From Desulfobacterales bacterium (GTDB lineage: Bacteria > Desulfobacterota > Desulfobacteria > Desulfobacterales > JAFDDL01): DNA of 37,473 bases. The notes beneath the pieces are model-generated. The model was not told the origin of the DNA. It did not search any database and saw only the letters and a list, made by a program, of their open reading frames with translations. The DNA is taken from positions 278,189 through 315,661 of the forward strand of contig JAVEYW010000002.1 in assembly GCA_034003325.1 (NCBI GenBank), given 5' to 3'. This document shows positions 1 through 8,723 of the stretch, piece after piece; position 1 is the stretch's first letter, and each line of letters begins with the position of its first letter. The position numbers and the translations under genes were made by a program.

Positions 1-1
1 C

Positions 2-1423
2 GATGATGTGGCCGAGTACCTGGAAGGTCATTATCCGGACTTGAAAGATTCCGTTCTCGTCATCCACACAAAAAACAACGGCGAGATTTCCGAAGCCCGG
101 TCCGGCAAGGCCAAAGAAGAACTGGACGCCTTGCGCAGACAGGCCAATGACATTGACGCGGCCGACAACCCCTTTAAGGCGATCATCTCGGTCATGATGC
201 TGAAAGAAGGCTGGGATGTGCGCAATGTCACCACCATCGTGGGCTTGCGCGCCTATTCAGCCAAAAGCAACATCCTCCCGGAACAGACGCTCGGCCGCGG
301 GCTCCGCAAGATGTACCCGGACGGCACTGAAGAATATGTCAGCGTCGTCGGCACAGATGCCTTTATGGACTTCGTTGAATCGATCCAGGCTGAAGGCGTG
401 GTCCTGGAACGCAAGGCCATGGGCGCGGGGACTGAGCCCAAAACGCCGCTGGTGGTGGAAGTTGACAACGGGAATGAAACGAAGAACATCGCCGCTCTCG
501 ACATTGAAATCCCGGTCCTCACCCCCCGCGTCTACCGGGAATACAAGAACCTCAACGATCTGAACGTGGCCGCCCAGGGCCACCAGCACATGGCCTACCG
601 GCAGTTCAGCGATGAAGAACAGCGGGAAATTGTCTTCAAAGACATCACCACCGGCGAAGTGTCCCATACCACCCTTCTCGACACCGCCGGCGTCGCGGAT
701 TACCGCAGTGTGATCGGCTACTTTGCGCAAACCCTCATGAAAGACCTTCGCTTGGTCAGCGGCTACGATGTTCTCTACGGCAAAGTCAAAGCCTTTGTTC
801 AGGACGAACTCTTTGACCGGGCGGTTAATCTCGAAAGCGCCAACACCTTGCGCAACCTGTCCGAGATGGCCACCACCAAAATGCTTTTCGAAACTTTTAA
901 AAAAGTCATCAACGCATTGACCGTGCAAGACAAAGGCAACGCCGAAATCCGCGACACCATCAAGCTACGTCAAACCCGCCCCTTTGTGGCCAAAGACCAG
1001 GGCTATCTGGTCCCGAAGAAGAGCGTTTTCAACCGAATCATTGGTGACAGCCACCTGGAGCTTCGCTTTGCCGCATTCCTGGAAGATTGCAAGGATGTGA
1101 TTTCTTACGCGAAGAATTACTTGGCCGTACATTTCAAGTTGGACTATGTGACCGCCGATGGGGATATCTCGAATTATTACCCGGACTTCATCGTCAAGCT
1201 CTCTGACAACCATACCGTCATTGTCGAAACCAAAGGCCGGGAAGACCTCGAAGTCCCGCTTAAAATGGCCCGGTTGCGGCAATGGTGCGAAGACATCAAT
1301 CGGTCACAGCAGATGACCGTATTTGACTGCGTGTTTGTCGACGAAGACAGTTTTGAAAAATATAGCCCCAAATCGTTCAAGGAATTGATGGATGGGTTTG
1401 TTGAATACAGAGAAAAAACATAA
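2..1423 (+). CDS. Type III restriction enzyme-like Res subunit, C-terminal part (partial)
   Basis: The frame is open to the left edge, so only the last ~474 codons are present. The visible N-terminal portion is the second RecA-like lobe of a superfamily 2 helicase: a segment ending in KEGWDVRNV followed by QTLGRGLRK, which fits motif VI with its arginine finger. The C-terminal ~110 residues carry a PD-(D/E)xK nuclease signature, YYPDF followed about 17 residues later by VETKG. Helicase plus C-terminal nuclease is the architecture of type III restriction (Res) subunits and related DEAD/DEAH restriction proteins, which translocate on or remodel DNA and cleave it. No modification (Mod) gene lies downstream; it may be upstream, outside the window. 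It could also be a solitary restriction-like helicase. The family call is firm; the exact system type is not. Confidence 0.8.
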   Translation, partial: DDVAEYLEGHYPDLKDSVLVIHTKNNGEISEARSGKAKEELDALRRQANDIDAADNPFKAIISVMMLKEGWDVRNVTTIVGLRAYSAKSNILPEQTLGRGLRKMYPDGTEEYVSVVGTDAFMDFVESIQAEGVVLERKAMGAGTEPKTPLVVEVDNGNETKNIAALDIEIPVLTPRVYREYKNLNDLNVAAQGHQHMAYRQFSDEEQREIVFKDITTGEVSHTTLLDTAGVADYRSVIGYFAQTLMKDLRLVSGYDVLYGKVKAFVQDELFDRAVNLESANTLRNLSEMATTKMLFETFKKVINALTVQDKGNAEIRDTIKLRQTRPFVAKDQGYLVPKKSVFNRIIGDSHLELRFAAFLEDCKDVISYAKNYLAVHFKLDYVTADGDISNYYPDFIVKLSDNHTVIVETKGREDLEVPLKMARLRQWCEDINRSQQMTVFDCVFVDEDSFEKYSPKSFKELMDGFVEYREKT

Positions 1424-1560
1424 CGACACCAGCGCTTGCGGCGGCTCGTAATTGGCCGCGCACGCCCGCCAAGATCCCGCATGATAACTTGGTTTGACCC
1501 GGGCGACGGTCTTGGCCTTTAGGCACACTGACGGCAACACAATGAAACAGGAGGCACAAA

Positions 1561-2163
1561 ATGACAAAAATTCTCATTCTTTATTACAGCATGTACGGCC
1601 ACATCGAAACCATGGCGTATGCGGTGGCTGAAGGCGCGCTCAGCGTCGAGGGTATCGAGGTGATCGTCAAACGTGTGCCCGAACTGCTTCCGGAAGATGT
1701 GGCACGAAAGGCCGGCGCCAAGTTGGACCAGGCGGCGCCGGTTGCAACACCGGGCGAACTGGCGGAATACGATGCCGTCCTATTCGGCACGCCGACGCGT
1801 TTTGGCAATATGTGCGCGCAAATGCGCAATTTTCTGGACCAGACCGGCGGGCTATGGGCCGGCGGAAAGTTGGTCGGCAAGGTGGGCAGTGTCTTTACCT
1901 CAACGGGGACACAGCACGGCGGGCAGGAAACCACGATCACCTCGTTTCATTCAACACTGCTGCATCACGGCATGATCATCGTGGGGGTTCCCTATTCCTG
2001 CCAAGAGCTCACGAATATGAGTGAGATCACCGGCGGGTCCCCCTATGGGGCAGGCACCCTTGCCGGAGCGGACGGCAGCCGCCAGCCGTCCGAGAACGAG
2101 ATAAAAATCGCCCGGTTTCAGGGAACGCACGTTGCGCAAGTGGCGAAGAAGCTATCCGTCTGA
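1561..2163 (+). CDS. wrbA: NAD(P)H:quinone oxidoreductase, WrbA family flavodoxin-like protein
   Basis: A 200-residue protein, the usual WrbA length. It begins with the flavodoxin-like FMN phosphate-binding loop ([17 protein letters not shown]) and contains the family segments [21 protein letters not shown] and GGSPYGAGT, which surround the FMN isoalloxazine ring. WrbA enzymes are cytoplasmic FMN proteins that reduce quinones by two electrons, avoiding semiquinones, and are usually linked to oxidative stress defence. The ATG is preceded by a good ribosome-binding site, ACAGGAGG, 7-8 bases upstream. It stands between the restriction gene and a histidine kinase, with 110 bp to the latter, and appears monocistronic. 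Confidence 0.95.
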   Translation: MTKILILYYSMYGHIETMAYAVAEGALSVEGIEVIVKRVPELLPEDVARKAGAKLDQAAPVATPGELAEYDAVLFGTPTRFGNMCAQMRNFLDQTGGLWAGGKLVGKVGSVFTSTGTQHGGQETTITSFHSTLLHHGMIIVGVPYSCQELTNMSEITGGSPYGAGTLAGADGSRQPSENEIKIARFQGTHVAQVAKKLSV

Positions 2164-2273
2164 CGTAAATGGTCGCCATCGGCCGGACGGACGAAATGGA
2201 AACCGTCAAGCGGCTAACCGTCAGCCTTTTGAACAGGAATAAAGCATGAACGAATCAAGGGAGCAAAAGGGCC

Positions 2274-4220
2274 ATGACAAAATTCATTCTTTTGACGAAT
2301 AACTGGGGTAGAGAAAATTACCTGGTCAACACCGCCTCTCTTGTTTTCATTGCCGGCTTGATGCTCTCCTACGCGATCGCCTTTCCCTACCTTTTTGAGA
2401 CCCTTGGCCCCGCCGTGCGGCTCCTGCCTATCGTTTACCTTCTGCTTGCCGCACTGTTATGGGGCCTATGGGGGGGGCTGGCTACCGGGGCCGTTACTTT
2501 CCTGATCAATTTATTGCTTCACGAAAAATTCCATTTTCAATTTGAAGGCGGTTTGATCGGGCCGTTTGCCGGCCTGATCACCATCGTGATGGTCGGCCGG
2601 CTGAGTGATTTGAGCAGGGGCCTTGCCCTGCAACTTAACGAACGTCATATTCTCGATGAACGCCTTCAAATGAGCGAAACGAAATATCGTACGCTCTTCG
2701 AAATGGAGTCGGATTGCCTTGCCCTGCTCGAAAGCGAAACCTTTCGGATTCTTGAGGTCAACCAGGCCGCCACCGAATTGTTTGGCTATTCCCGGGAGGA
2801 CTTGTTGGGTGCGAACGCTTTACCACTATCGGCCGAACCGGAAAGAACCCTTGCGTTTATGCGTAACCGGATTCAACGGACACCGATCCGATATCTTCGG
2901 AAAAAAGACGGCACCATTTTTCCGTGCGAAATAAAGGCCCGGCATTTTGAACTGCAGGGACAAAAAGTATCCTTGATGGTTATCAGGGACATAACCGAGC
3001 GGATTGAAGCCGAACAACAACGGATGCTGACCGACAAGCAGCATCAACAGTCGCAGAAACTCGAAGCCATCGGCACCCTCGCCGGCGGCATCGCTCACGA
3101 TTTCAATAATATTTTAGGCGGCATTCTTGGATATACCGATCTATTGCAGCTGCAGGAAATCTCCTGGGATCAAAAATCAAATTCTTATCTGGAACAAATT
3201 CGCAAAGCGATACACAGGGCCAAGGATCTTATCCATCAGATTCTGACTTTCAGCCGTCAATCCGAAGACTCAAAACAACCCGTTTTGATCATACCAATCA
3301 TCATGGAAGCCCTGAAACTGCTTCGCGCCACTGTTCCCGCAAGAATTGAAATCCGACAGCACATCAAAGCCGACAAGGACACGGTGATTGCCGATGCGAC
3401 CCAGATACATCAGATCATCATCAACCTGTGCACCAACGCGTATCATGCCATTACCTCGGGAAACGGCCTTATCGACGTCACCGTGGCCAATAGGCACCTG
3501 GATGAAAAATTCGCCGAATTGCACCCTGAAATAGAGCCGGGAAATTACTTGCTCATCACCGTAACGGACACCGGCCACGGCATGGATCAGCAGGTGCTCG
3601 AACGAATTTTTCAGCCCTATTTTACCACCAAAAAAGACCGGGGATCCGGCCTGGGGCTGTCCGTGGTTCACGGTATTGTCAGCGGTCATAAGGGCTGCGT
3701 CACGGTAGAAAGTGAACCCGGAAACGGGTCGAGTTTTCATGTGTATCTGCCCCTCGCGATCGCGGATGCCGATATGACCGGCGAGACGGCCCGACAAATT
3801 GCCGGCGGATCGGAAAGAATCCTTCTGGTGGACGATGAACCGGCGATCATAGAAATGATGAAGGACGTGCTCGAGAGAATGCACTATGTTGTCGAGTTCA
3901 GAACCAGCAGCCTGGAAGCGTTGGCGCTGATCAGGGCCAAACCTCGCCATTTCGACCTTCTGATTACGGATATGAACATGCCGCATATGACCGGCATTGA
4001 ACTGCGAATGCAGGCGGCCCAAATCTACCCGGACTTTCCCGTTATCATCATGACTGGGTTCAGCGAGGGCATGGACCGCGACAAGGCCGTCAAACTCGGA
4101 TTTAAAAGATTGCTCATGAAACCGGTTTCTTTTCGGGATTTGGCTGGGGCTGTTCGGGAGGTGCTGGATGAACGGGATAGTGCCGGCGTTCTTTTTGACG
4201 CAGCGGATCCGCCGCAGTGA
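2274..4220 (+). CDS. Membrane hybrid sensor histidine kinase (PAS-HisKA-HATPase-receiver)
   Basis: A 648-residue hybrid kinase. Residues ~20-110 hold three or four hydrophobic segments with almost no periplasmic loop, so sensing is probably intramembrane or through the PAS domain at ~135-245. The HisKA H-box is GGIAHDFNNI with H275, followed by a HATPase domain with N-box (INLCTNAYHAI), G1 (TDTGHGMD) and G2 (GSGLGLS). A C-terminal receiver has LLVDDE, phosphoacceptor D566 (ITDMNMP), T594 and K616 (LMKPV). Kinases with an HDFNN H-box and an attached receiver usually pass phosphate to another protein. No separate response regulator is adjacent, so the partner is unknown. The signal is not evident from sequence. 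Confidence 0.92.
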   Translation: MTKFILLTNNWGRENYLVNTASLVFIAGLMLSYAIAFPYLFETLGPAVRLLPIVYLLLAALLWGLWGGLATGAVTFLINLLLHEKFHFQFEGGLIGPFAGLITIVMVGRLSDLSRGLALQLNERHILDERLQMSETKYRTLFEMESDCLALLESETFRILEVNQAATELFGYSREDLLGANALPLSAEPERTLAFMRNRIQRTPIRYLRKKDGTIFPCEIKARHFELQGQKVSLMVIRDITERIEAEQQRMLTDKQHQQSQKLEAIGTLAGGIAHDFNNILGGILGYTDLLQLQEISWDQKSNSYLEQIRKAIHRAKDLIHQILTFSRQSEDSKQPVLIIPIIMEALKLLRATVPARIEIRQHIKADKDTVIADATQIHQIIINLCTNAYHAITSGNGLIDVTVANRHLDEKFAELHPEIEPGNYLLITVTDTGHGMDQQVLERIFQPYFTTKKDRGSGLGLSVVHGIVSGHKGCVTVESEPGNGSSFHVYLPLAIADADMTGETARQIAGGSERILLVDDEPAIIEMMKDVLERMHYVVEFRTSSLEALALIRAKPRHFDLLITDMNMPHMTGIELRMQAAQIYPDFPVIIMTGFSEGMDRDKAVKLGFKRLLMKPVSFRDLAGAVREVLDERDSAGVLFDAADPPQ

Positions 4221-4302
4221 TCAAGGTAAAACAGGGATCGTACTATGCACCAGTGTATTGAAACGCAATCCGCAAGCGGTTATAAACGATGCCAACAGCT
4301 CT

Positions 4303-4372
4303 CCGGTCGGCTCGCCTTGAATACGAACCTACCGCCGGCGCAATTTGCAATAATTTATTGTTTCTGCAGCCC
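4303..4372. repeat. Dispersed intergenic repeat, copy 1
   Basis: This ~70-bp segment shares ordered blocks with 11524-11587: CCGGTYGGCWCGCCTTGAAT, continuing as ACGAA, then CAATTTG, ATAATTTATT, TTTC and GC-CCC. It lies in the noncoding stretch after the hybrid kinase gene. In both copies the left end is next to a hairpin-forming sequence. The spacing between blocks differs by about six bases, so these are diverged copies of one element. Confidence 0.55.
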
Positions 4373-4406
4373 TTAAGTTGCCATGAAGAAGGGTCTCGAA
4401 CAGCCA

Positions 4407-5741
4407 TTACCCGATATCGAGAACGATTTTGACGGTATCGCCGGTTTTCAAATCACTGGCCCGTTTTATTCTGTTGAGCCGCATTAATCGGTCTACTGAC
4501 ACCTTGTTGTATTTTTGAGAAATTGCCCATAGTGTGTCGCCGGGCTGGACCTTGTAATAAATAACGGTTGACCCAACGGGTTGAGACACGGAGGCATGAA
4601 TTGCCCGGGTTTTTTTGTATATGTGCAATTTCTGCCCCGGTTTGATCTTGTTTCCTTGAAGCCGGTTCCAACTTTTTAATTGTGCAAGCGAGCATCCATG
4701 AAGTTTTGCAATACCATAAAGGGTATCTCTCTTTTTTACCTGATGGATAGTTGAAGCGCCGGGTCCAGAATGGCTTGCTTTAGGTTTGTAGGCTATGGTA
4801 GAGGCGGTTTTTGGCTGGAGAGATCCCATACCCAAGGCAACATAGGATTGGGAAAGTATATTTGCGATAAATTTATTCCTTACATGCTTGCAATCAACAC
4901 CTAAAGCAATGGCGATAATTCGTCGGCCGTTCTTGTTCGAAGTGGCTGCCAGACAGAATTTTGCATTATTGGTAAAGCCTGTTTTAAATCCGTCCACATC
5001 TTCATAAATAGATAGAAGCCGGTTATGGTTTCTCAGCCTGATGATTTTTCCACCTTGAGAGATCGAGGATTCACTCATGCGGGTAATGCGCAGCAACTCA
5101 TCATGTTTGAGTATTTCCTTGCAAAGGATCAGAAGATCCGAAGGACTGGAATGATTGTCATTGCGACTATTCGGTGCAGGCATGCCGGTAGCGTTGGAAA
5201 AACGGGTTGATTCCATCCCCAGTTGTTGAGCGCGTCGATTCATGCGATGCGCGAATTTTCGCTCCGTCCCCCCCAAAAATTTCGCCAGCAAATATGCCGC
5301 ATCATTGCCAGAGGATATGAGGGCGGCTTTCAAAAGATGCGCCACGGAAAGAGAACTGCCTGATGTCAGCCCAACCATGAACCCCCCCACACGGGTCGCG
5401 TCGGGAGTGACCTGAATGATAGTATTCCAGGATATTTTTCCAGCATGAATATCTTCAACAGCCAGAAGGCCCACCATCATTTTGGTCAGGGATGCAATGG
5501 GATAGGCCTGATGCATATTCTTATTCCAAACAACGGTGTCTGTAGAAAGGTCGTATAAAAGTCCGGCTCGGACGGCATGGTCCTGGATTTGAACCTTCGG
5601 GGAAGATAACGCCAATGTCGGCGTCGAAGACTTGTCGAATTGAGCAGCAGGAGCGGCATGCCCCTGAAAACAAAGCAATACAAAAGTAAGAAAAAAGATA
5701 GAAAAATGCATCAGCCTTTTCGTTATTTCTGTTTGTGGCAT
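4407..5741 (-). CDS. dacA: D-alanyl-D-alanine carboxypeptidase (PBP5/DacA type) with two C-terminal LysM domains
   Basis: A serine peptidase S11 with all three active-site motifs: SLTK, SGN and KTG (serine and lysine at ~84 and ~87 from this start). It trims the terminal D-Ala of peptidoglycan pentapeptides in the periplasm. Two LysM domains follow, beginning at HQVKKRDTLYGIA and YKVQPGDTLWAIS; these replace the usual PBP5 C-terminal domain and amphipathic anchor and should bind glycan strands. The N-terminus (basic TEITKRL, then a hydrophobic run to GHAAPAA) is a signal peptide. The frame extends to a TTG at 5819, but that TTG is the -35 box of a strong promoter, so translation must begin downstream. 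ATG 5741 is chosen; ATG 5711 is the alternative. Neither has a good ribosome-binding site. Confidence 0.92.
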   Translation of the reverse strand: MPQTEITKRLMHFSIFFLTFVLLCFQGHAAPAAQFDKSSTPTLALSSPKVQIQDHAVRAGLLYDLSTDTVVWNKNMHQAYPIASLTKMMVGLLAVEDIHAGKISWNTIIQVTPDATRVGGFMVGLTSGSSLSVAHLLKAALISSGNDAAYLLAKFLGGTERKFAHRMNRRAQQLGMESTRFSNATGMPAPNSRNDNHSSPSDLLILCKEILKHDELLRITRMSESSISQGGKIIRLRNHNRLLSIYEDVDGFKTGFTNNAKFCLAATSNKNGRRIIAIALGVDCKHVRNKFIANILSQSYVALGMGSLQPKTASTIAYKPKASHSGPGASTIHQVKKRDTLYGIAKLHGCSLAQLKSWNRLQGNKIKPGQKLHIYKKTRAIHASVSQPVGSTVIYYKVQPGDTLWAISQKYNKVSVDRLMRLNRIKRASDLKTGDTVKIVLDIG

Positions 5742-5790
5742 TATTTCAAAACATTGCAAGTGGATAAGGACTGGCTCTTCTATAGCATGG

Positions 5791-5819
5791 ACTATAGGCG
5801 AACCGATCTTTTGTGTCAA
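5791..5819 (-). promoter_or_regulatory. Sigma-70 promoter of the dacA-like gene
   Basis: On the minus strand a perfect -35 TTGACA (5814-5819), a 17-bp spacer and -10 TATAGT (5791-5796). Transcription would start near 5784, giving a ~43-nt leader to ATG 5741. The position rules out the upstream TTG as a start codon. Confidence 0.8.
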
Positions 5820-6331
5820 GGTTTAACGCCACCGGTTGAGTACAAAACCTCGGCAACCGTAAACTTGAGGTATTGAATCTGAGCTTTTCAAGGAGATCGC
5901 TTCTGGTTCGACAGCTTTTTCAATTAGGCCGAAGTTGTGGCGGACATTGCGAGCCCTTTTTTGTTCGCTACCATCATGCTGCTTCGTCCCATTCAAGTGC
6001 AATTTAACCACTTGTAATAGTAGCAATAATGTGATATAAAAAGTTTATCTTTTTATGAATTTCAAAGCGAGGTAAAAATGCGCCGCAGTCCGTATCCCAA
6101 CAATTCGGAATGAAAGGAAAACCGATGACCGCCACAGTCCACTTTCGTGCTTGGCGTCCTCTTTTTGTGCTTTTCACGCGCGCTATAAACAGTTTTTCGT
6201 TACCCAAAAGCGGCCTGTTGTTGAACGGTCATTGCACTATCTGAGCGGATGACCGAAGTTGTGCCTGATGCGGAGTATCCATCCCTGTAAGGTTCATTCC
6301 GCATGCGGTGCTTGTCGGAGGGGAAGCGTTT
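5820..6331. other. Noncoding stretch between the dacA-like and L,D-transpeptidase genes
   Basis: No convincing gene. It contains short dyads at 5994-6014 (CAAGTG/CACTTG) and 6036-6056 (ATAAAAAG/CTTTTTAT, perfect, AT-rich), either of which could be an operator or hairpin. A 39-codon reading frame at 6125-6244 has an AAAGGA ribosome-binding site but no recognisable features. Minus-strand frames at 5823-6026 and 6004-6207 have no start signals and may be decayed sequence. Confidence 0.4.
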
Positions 6332-7264
6332 TTGAAAACAGTTATGAAGCGAAACAGCCCGTTGTTGTTCGCAGTCGCAACCTTTATTTGGATATTGTTT
6401 TATTCCCATTCCTCATGGGCGTTGAAATGTTTTATTTTATCGCCTGACAGGACCTTATACGGCGCAACACGCTGGATAAAGGTGAATGAAAACGACACAC
6501 TCCTGGACATCGCACGTGACTTTGGCCTTGGTTATAATCAGATCATTGCTGCGAACCCGAACATTGACCCTTGGGTGCCGCCCAAGGGGAGCCTTGTAAT
6601 TACGCCCTTGGCCTTTGTGCTCCCTCAGGAACGTATAAGTACCGGCATTGTCGTAAATCTGGCGGAAATGCGCCTTTACTACTTTTTCTCGGAGGGAGGC
6701 CACGATTATTTTCTCACGGCCCCCATCGGCATCGGCACAGAGGGCTTTCTCACCAGATTGGGCACTTATAAAGTAAAAAGCAAGACGCCTAACCCAACCT
6801 GGGTGGTACCGGCGTCAATCAAGGAAGCGGAACCCGATCTGCCGGACAAGGTGCCGCCGGGGCCGGACAATCCGCTGGGCGATTTTGCACTCCGTCTATC
6901 TCAATTTGAATACGCAATACACGGGACAAACAAACCATGGGGCATTGGCAGAAGAGTGAGTCATGGCTGTATCCGCATGTACCCGGAAGACATAAGCGCT
7001 TTCTATCCCATGGTACCCGTGGGAACGAAGGTCTATGTCATTTATGAACCGATCAAGGTCGGATGGGGGGATGGAAAGTGTTGGATACAGGTATTTGATG
7101 ACTTTGACAACCAGATGGTTAATCCGCTTCCAAAGGCTTTGAGCGGGCTTTCTCACTGTGAAACAGCTTTAGGTCCTCTTAAAGTTGACTTCAAGGCCCT
7201 AGGGAGGGCCTTGAAGGATAAAACCGGCGTGCCTACGGAGGTTGCGCGCCTACAAAAACCTTAA
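6332..7264 (+). CDS. L,D-transpeptidase (YkuD domain) with N-terminal LysM, exported
   Basis: About 310 residues. A signal peptide (MKRN then a hydrophobic run to SSWA) is followed by a LysM-like segment (VNENDTLLDIARDFGL... LVITP) and a YkuD catalytic domain. The active site is complete: HGTNKPWG and SHGCIRM, with catalytic Cys ~213 and His ~197. This is the ErfK/YbiS/YcfS group, which forms 3-3 cross-links or attaches Braun's lipoprotein to diaminopimelate. TTG 6332 is chosen because GGAGGGG lies 8 bases upstream; ATG 6344 is the alternative, and a GTG at 6308 would put the ribosome-binding site inside the gene. It converges with the neighbouring lipoprotein gene, with only 11 bp between stop codons. 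Confidence 0.9.
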   Translation: MKTVMKRNSPLLFAVATFIWILFYSHSSWALKCFILSPDRTLYGATRWIKVNENDTLLDIARDFGLGYNQIIAANPNIDPWVPPKGSLVITPLAFVLPQERISTGIVVNLAEMRLYYFFSEGGHDYFLTAPIGIGTEGFLTRLGTYKVKSKTPNPTWVVPASIKEAEPDLPDKVPPGPDNPLGDFALRLSQFEYAIHGTNKPWGIGRRVSHGCIRMYPEDISAFYPMVPVGTKVYVIYEPIKVGWGDGKCWIQVFDDFDNQMVNPLPKALSGLSHCETALGPLKVDFKALGRALKDKTGVPTEVARLQKP

Positions 7265-7275
7265 CCGGCGTATGC

Positions 7276-7623
7276 CTACTTCCTAAGAGATTTATTGAAG
7301 ATGCGCTCCGTTTTGTTGGCCACAGCTTCCGCACGCTCTGCTGCGTCCATCGCCTTTGTGGCGGCCATTTCGGCACTGTTTGCAGCCTGTTCAGCGCTGG
7401 ATGCGGCCTTTTCGAGGCGAGCGCCCATGTCTTCAAGTTTATTACCAACAGCCTCAGCCCTGGCGGCAGCGGCCTTAGCCTCTTCAGCCGATTGCTTTGA
7501 GCTCTCCAAAAGCGCCCTGTCTTCTTTGGAGAGGCTGGCGCAACCGCCTATCCCTACGAAGCATAAAAGAGCAACAAAAACAAATGCCTTTGACAACATC
7601 CCCTTCATTTTTTGTGTCAACAT
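7276..7623 (-). CDS. Small Ala-rich coiled-coil outer-membrane lipoprotein (Lpp/OprI-like)
   Basis: 115 residues. A lipobox (VGIGGC, lipidated C28) follows a typical signal peptide, and Ala at +2 predicts outer-membrane sorting. The mature 88 residues are an alanine-rich heptad helix (repeats such as AAARAEAV, AAMDAAERAEAV), the pattern of the Lpp/OprI trimeric alanine coiled coil. The chain ends NKSLRK: E. coli Lpp ends in a similar Arg-Lys, and its terminal Lys is linked to peptidoglycan by L,D-transpeptidases. Two such enzymes flank this gene. AGGAGG lies 7 bases before the ATG. It is longer than E. coli Lpp (58 mature residues). The lipoprotein call is firm; covalent attachment is inference. 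Confidence 0.85.
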   Translation of the reverse strand: MLTQKMKGMLSKAFVFVALLCFVGIGGCASLSKEDRALLESSKQSAEEAKAAAARAEAVGNKLEDMGARLEKAASSAEQAANSAEMAATKAMDAAERAEAVANKTERIFNKSLRK

Positions 7624-7663
7624 CTTCTATCCTCCTTTTGGTTACGTTTTTTATTTATAGATT

Positions 7664-8626
7664 ATGCTATCGAATTTCTTTTTAAAAAGTCAATCCATAA
7701 TCTTTTTAGTCTTGATTTTTTCAACCTTAACGGCCCTATCGTCGGAATGGCCTGCCACGGCAAGGCGCTTCGTAGTAATAGACAAGGCCCCAAAAAAATT
7801 GGTCTTATTCAAGGACCGTGAGCAGGTGGCCGAATTTCCCGCCGCTTTTGGGATAGACCCCGATTCAGACAAATACAAGGCGCTTGACAGCGCGACCCCT
7901 GAAGGGCTGTATTTCATTACCTATAAAAAACACAAAAGCCGCTTTCACCGATTTTTGGGCATATCATACCCAAACCTTACGAATGCGGCCAGGGGCCTGG
8001 CTCAAGGCGTATTATCCAGCACGGAATATAAAAGGATATATAACGCCATTCAAAAATCAGGCTGGATGCCCTGTGATACCGGTCTCGGCTGCGGCATCGG
8101 GATACATGGCGGAGGGGTTTTTCGATATTTCGGCAAAACCAGAGAGACAGACTGGACCGAGGGCTGCATTGCATTAGACAACAAAAACATAGAAAAGGTA
8201 TTCAATTTCTGTGGCCTGGGAGATCCTGTCATCATCTTCAACAGCCGCAAAACCCTCTGCGGCATCATCAGACCGTTTGCCGCCATAAAAGATATCGGGA
8301 AAAACGGGGTGCCAATCTGCCCGAACGGAATTTGCGCCTATCATATCGAAATCCCGACATTTTTGGGCCGAATGATACTGACCATAAGGGAAGGAAAAGA
8401 CTATGGCAGATCCATTAACGTCATGGTTTATAAAAACAACGCCCGGAAGGAGCCGCTCCTTGTCCTTGTCGACCGTAACGCGGATGGCCATATAAGTGGC
8501 ATCGACAGCATAGGCGGCCCGCTTGCGGATGAAAAGGCCCCTGATGAAACTTACGGCCTGGCAAGAAAAGCGGTTATCAGCGCCCTTTCCAGGGGCGACA
8601 TCTTAAATTCGAGCGACAGACGATAG
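7664..8626 (+). CDS. L,D-transpeptidase family protein (YkuD domain), exported
   Basis: About 320 residues. A hydrophobic N-terminal signal sequence (SIIFLVLIFSTLTALSS) precedes a YkuD domain starting at RRFVVIDKAPKKLVLFKD. Catalytic residues are visible in IHGGG (H148) and DWTEGCIAL (C168), the variant seen in the YafK-like branch; E. coli YafK/DpaA removes Lpp from peptidoglycan, but that function cannot be assigned here. A ~110-residue C-terminal extension with DRNADGHISGID resembles a Ca-binding loop. The start is uncertain because no ribosome-binding site precedes ATG 7664. It is divergent from the Lpp-like gene with 40 bp between start codons. Confidence 0.85.
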   Translation: MLSNFFLKSQSIIFLVLIFSTLTALSSEWPATARRFVVIDKAPKKLVLFKDREQVAEFPAAFGIDPDSDKYKALDSATPEGLYFITYKKHKSRFHRFLGISYPNLTNAARGLAQGVLSSTEYKRIYNAIQKSGWMPCDTGLGCGIGIHGGGVFRYFGKTRETDWTEGCIALDNKNIEKVFNFCGLGDPVIIFNSRKTLCGIIRPFAAIKDIGKNGVPICPNGICAYHIEIPTFLGRMILTIREGKDYGRSINVMVYKNNARKEPLLVLVDRNADGHISGIDSIGGPLADEKAPDETYGLARKAVISALSRGDILNSSDRR

Positions 8627-8634
8627 CGCCCAAA

Positions 8635-8679
8635 AAAAATACCACCGAAATCGGAAATACCAATTCCGGCGGTATTTTT
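8635..8679. terminator. Bidirectional rho-independent terminator
   Basis: Inverted arms AAAAATACCACCG (8635-8647) and CGGCGGTATTTTT (8667-8679), one mismatch, with T-runs on both strands. It sits between the converging L,D-transpeptidase (+) and universal stress protein (-) genes and would serve both. Confidence 0.75.
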
Positions 8680-8723
8680 AGCCCGCCATTATTGATACAT
8701 TTTCACACGGCCGCCAACACTTG

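Noticed and set aside
257..928. 223-codon minus-strand frame in the restriction gene
   Set aside because: Fully antisense to a recognisable helicase-nuclease gene and without protein motifs.
8635..8679. Small-RNA gene at the 8.65-kb hairpin
   Set aside because: Explained as a shared terminator between converging genes; no promoter nearby.
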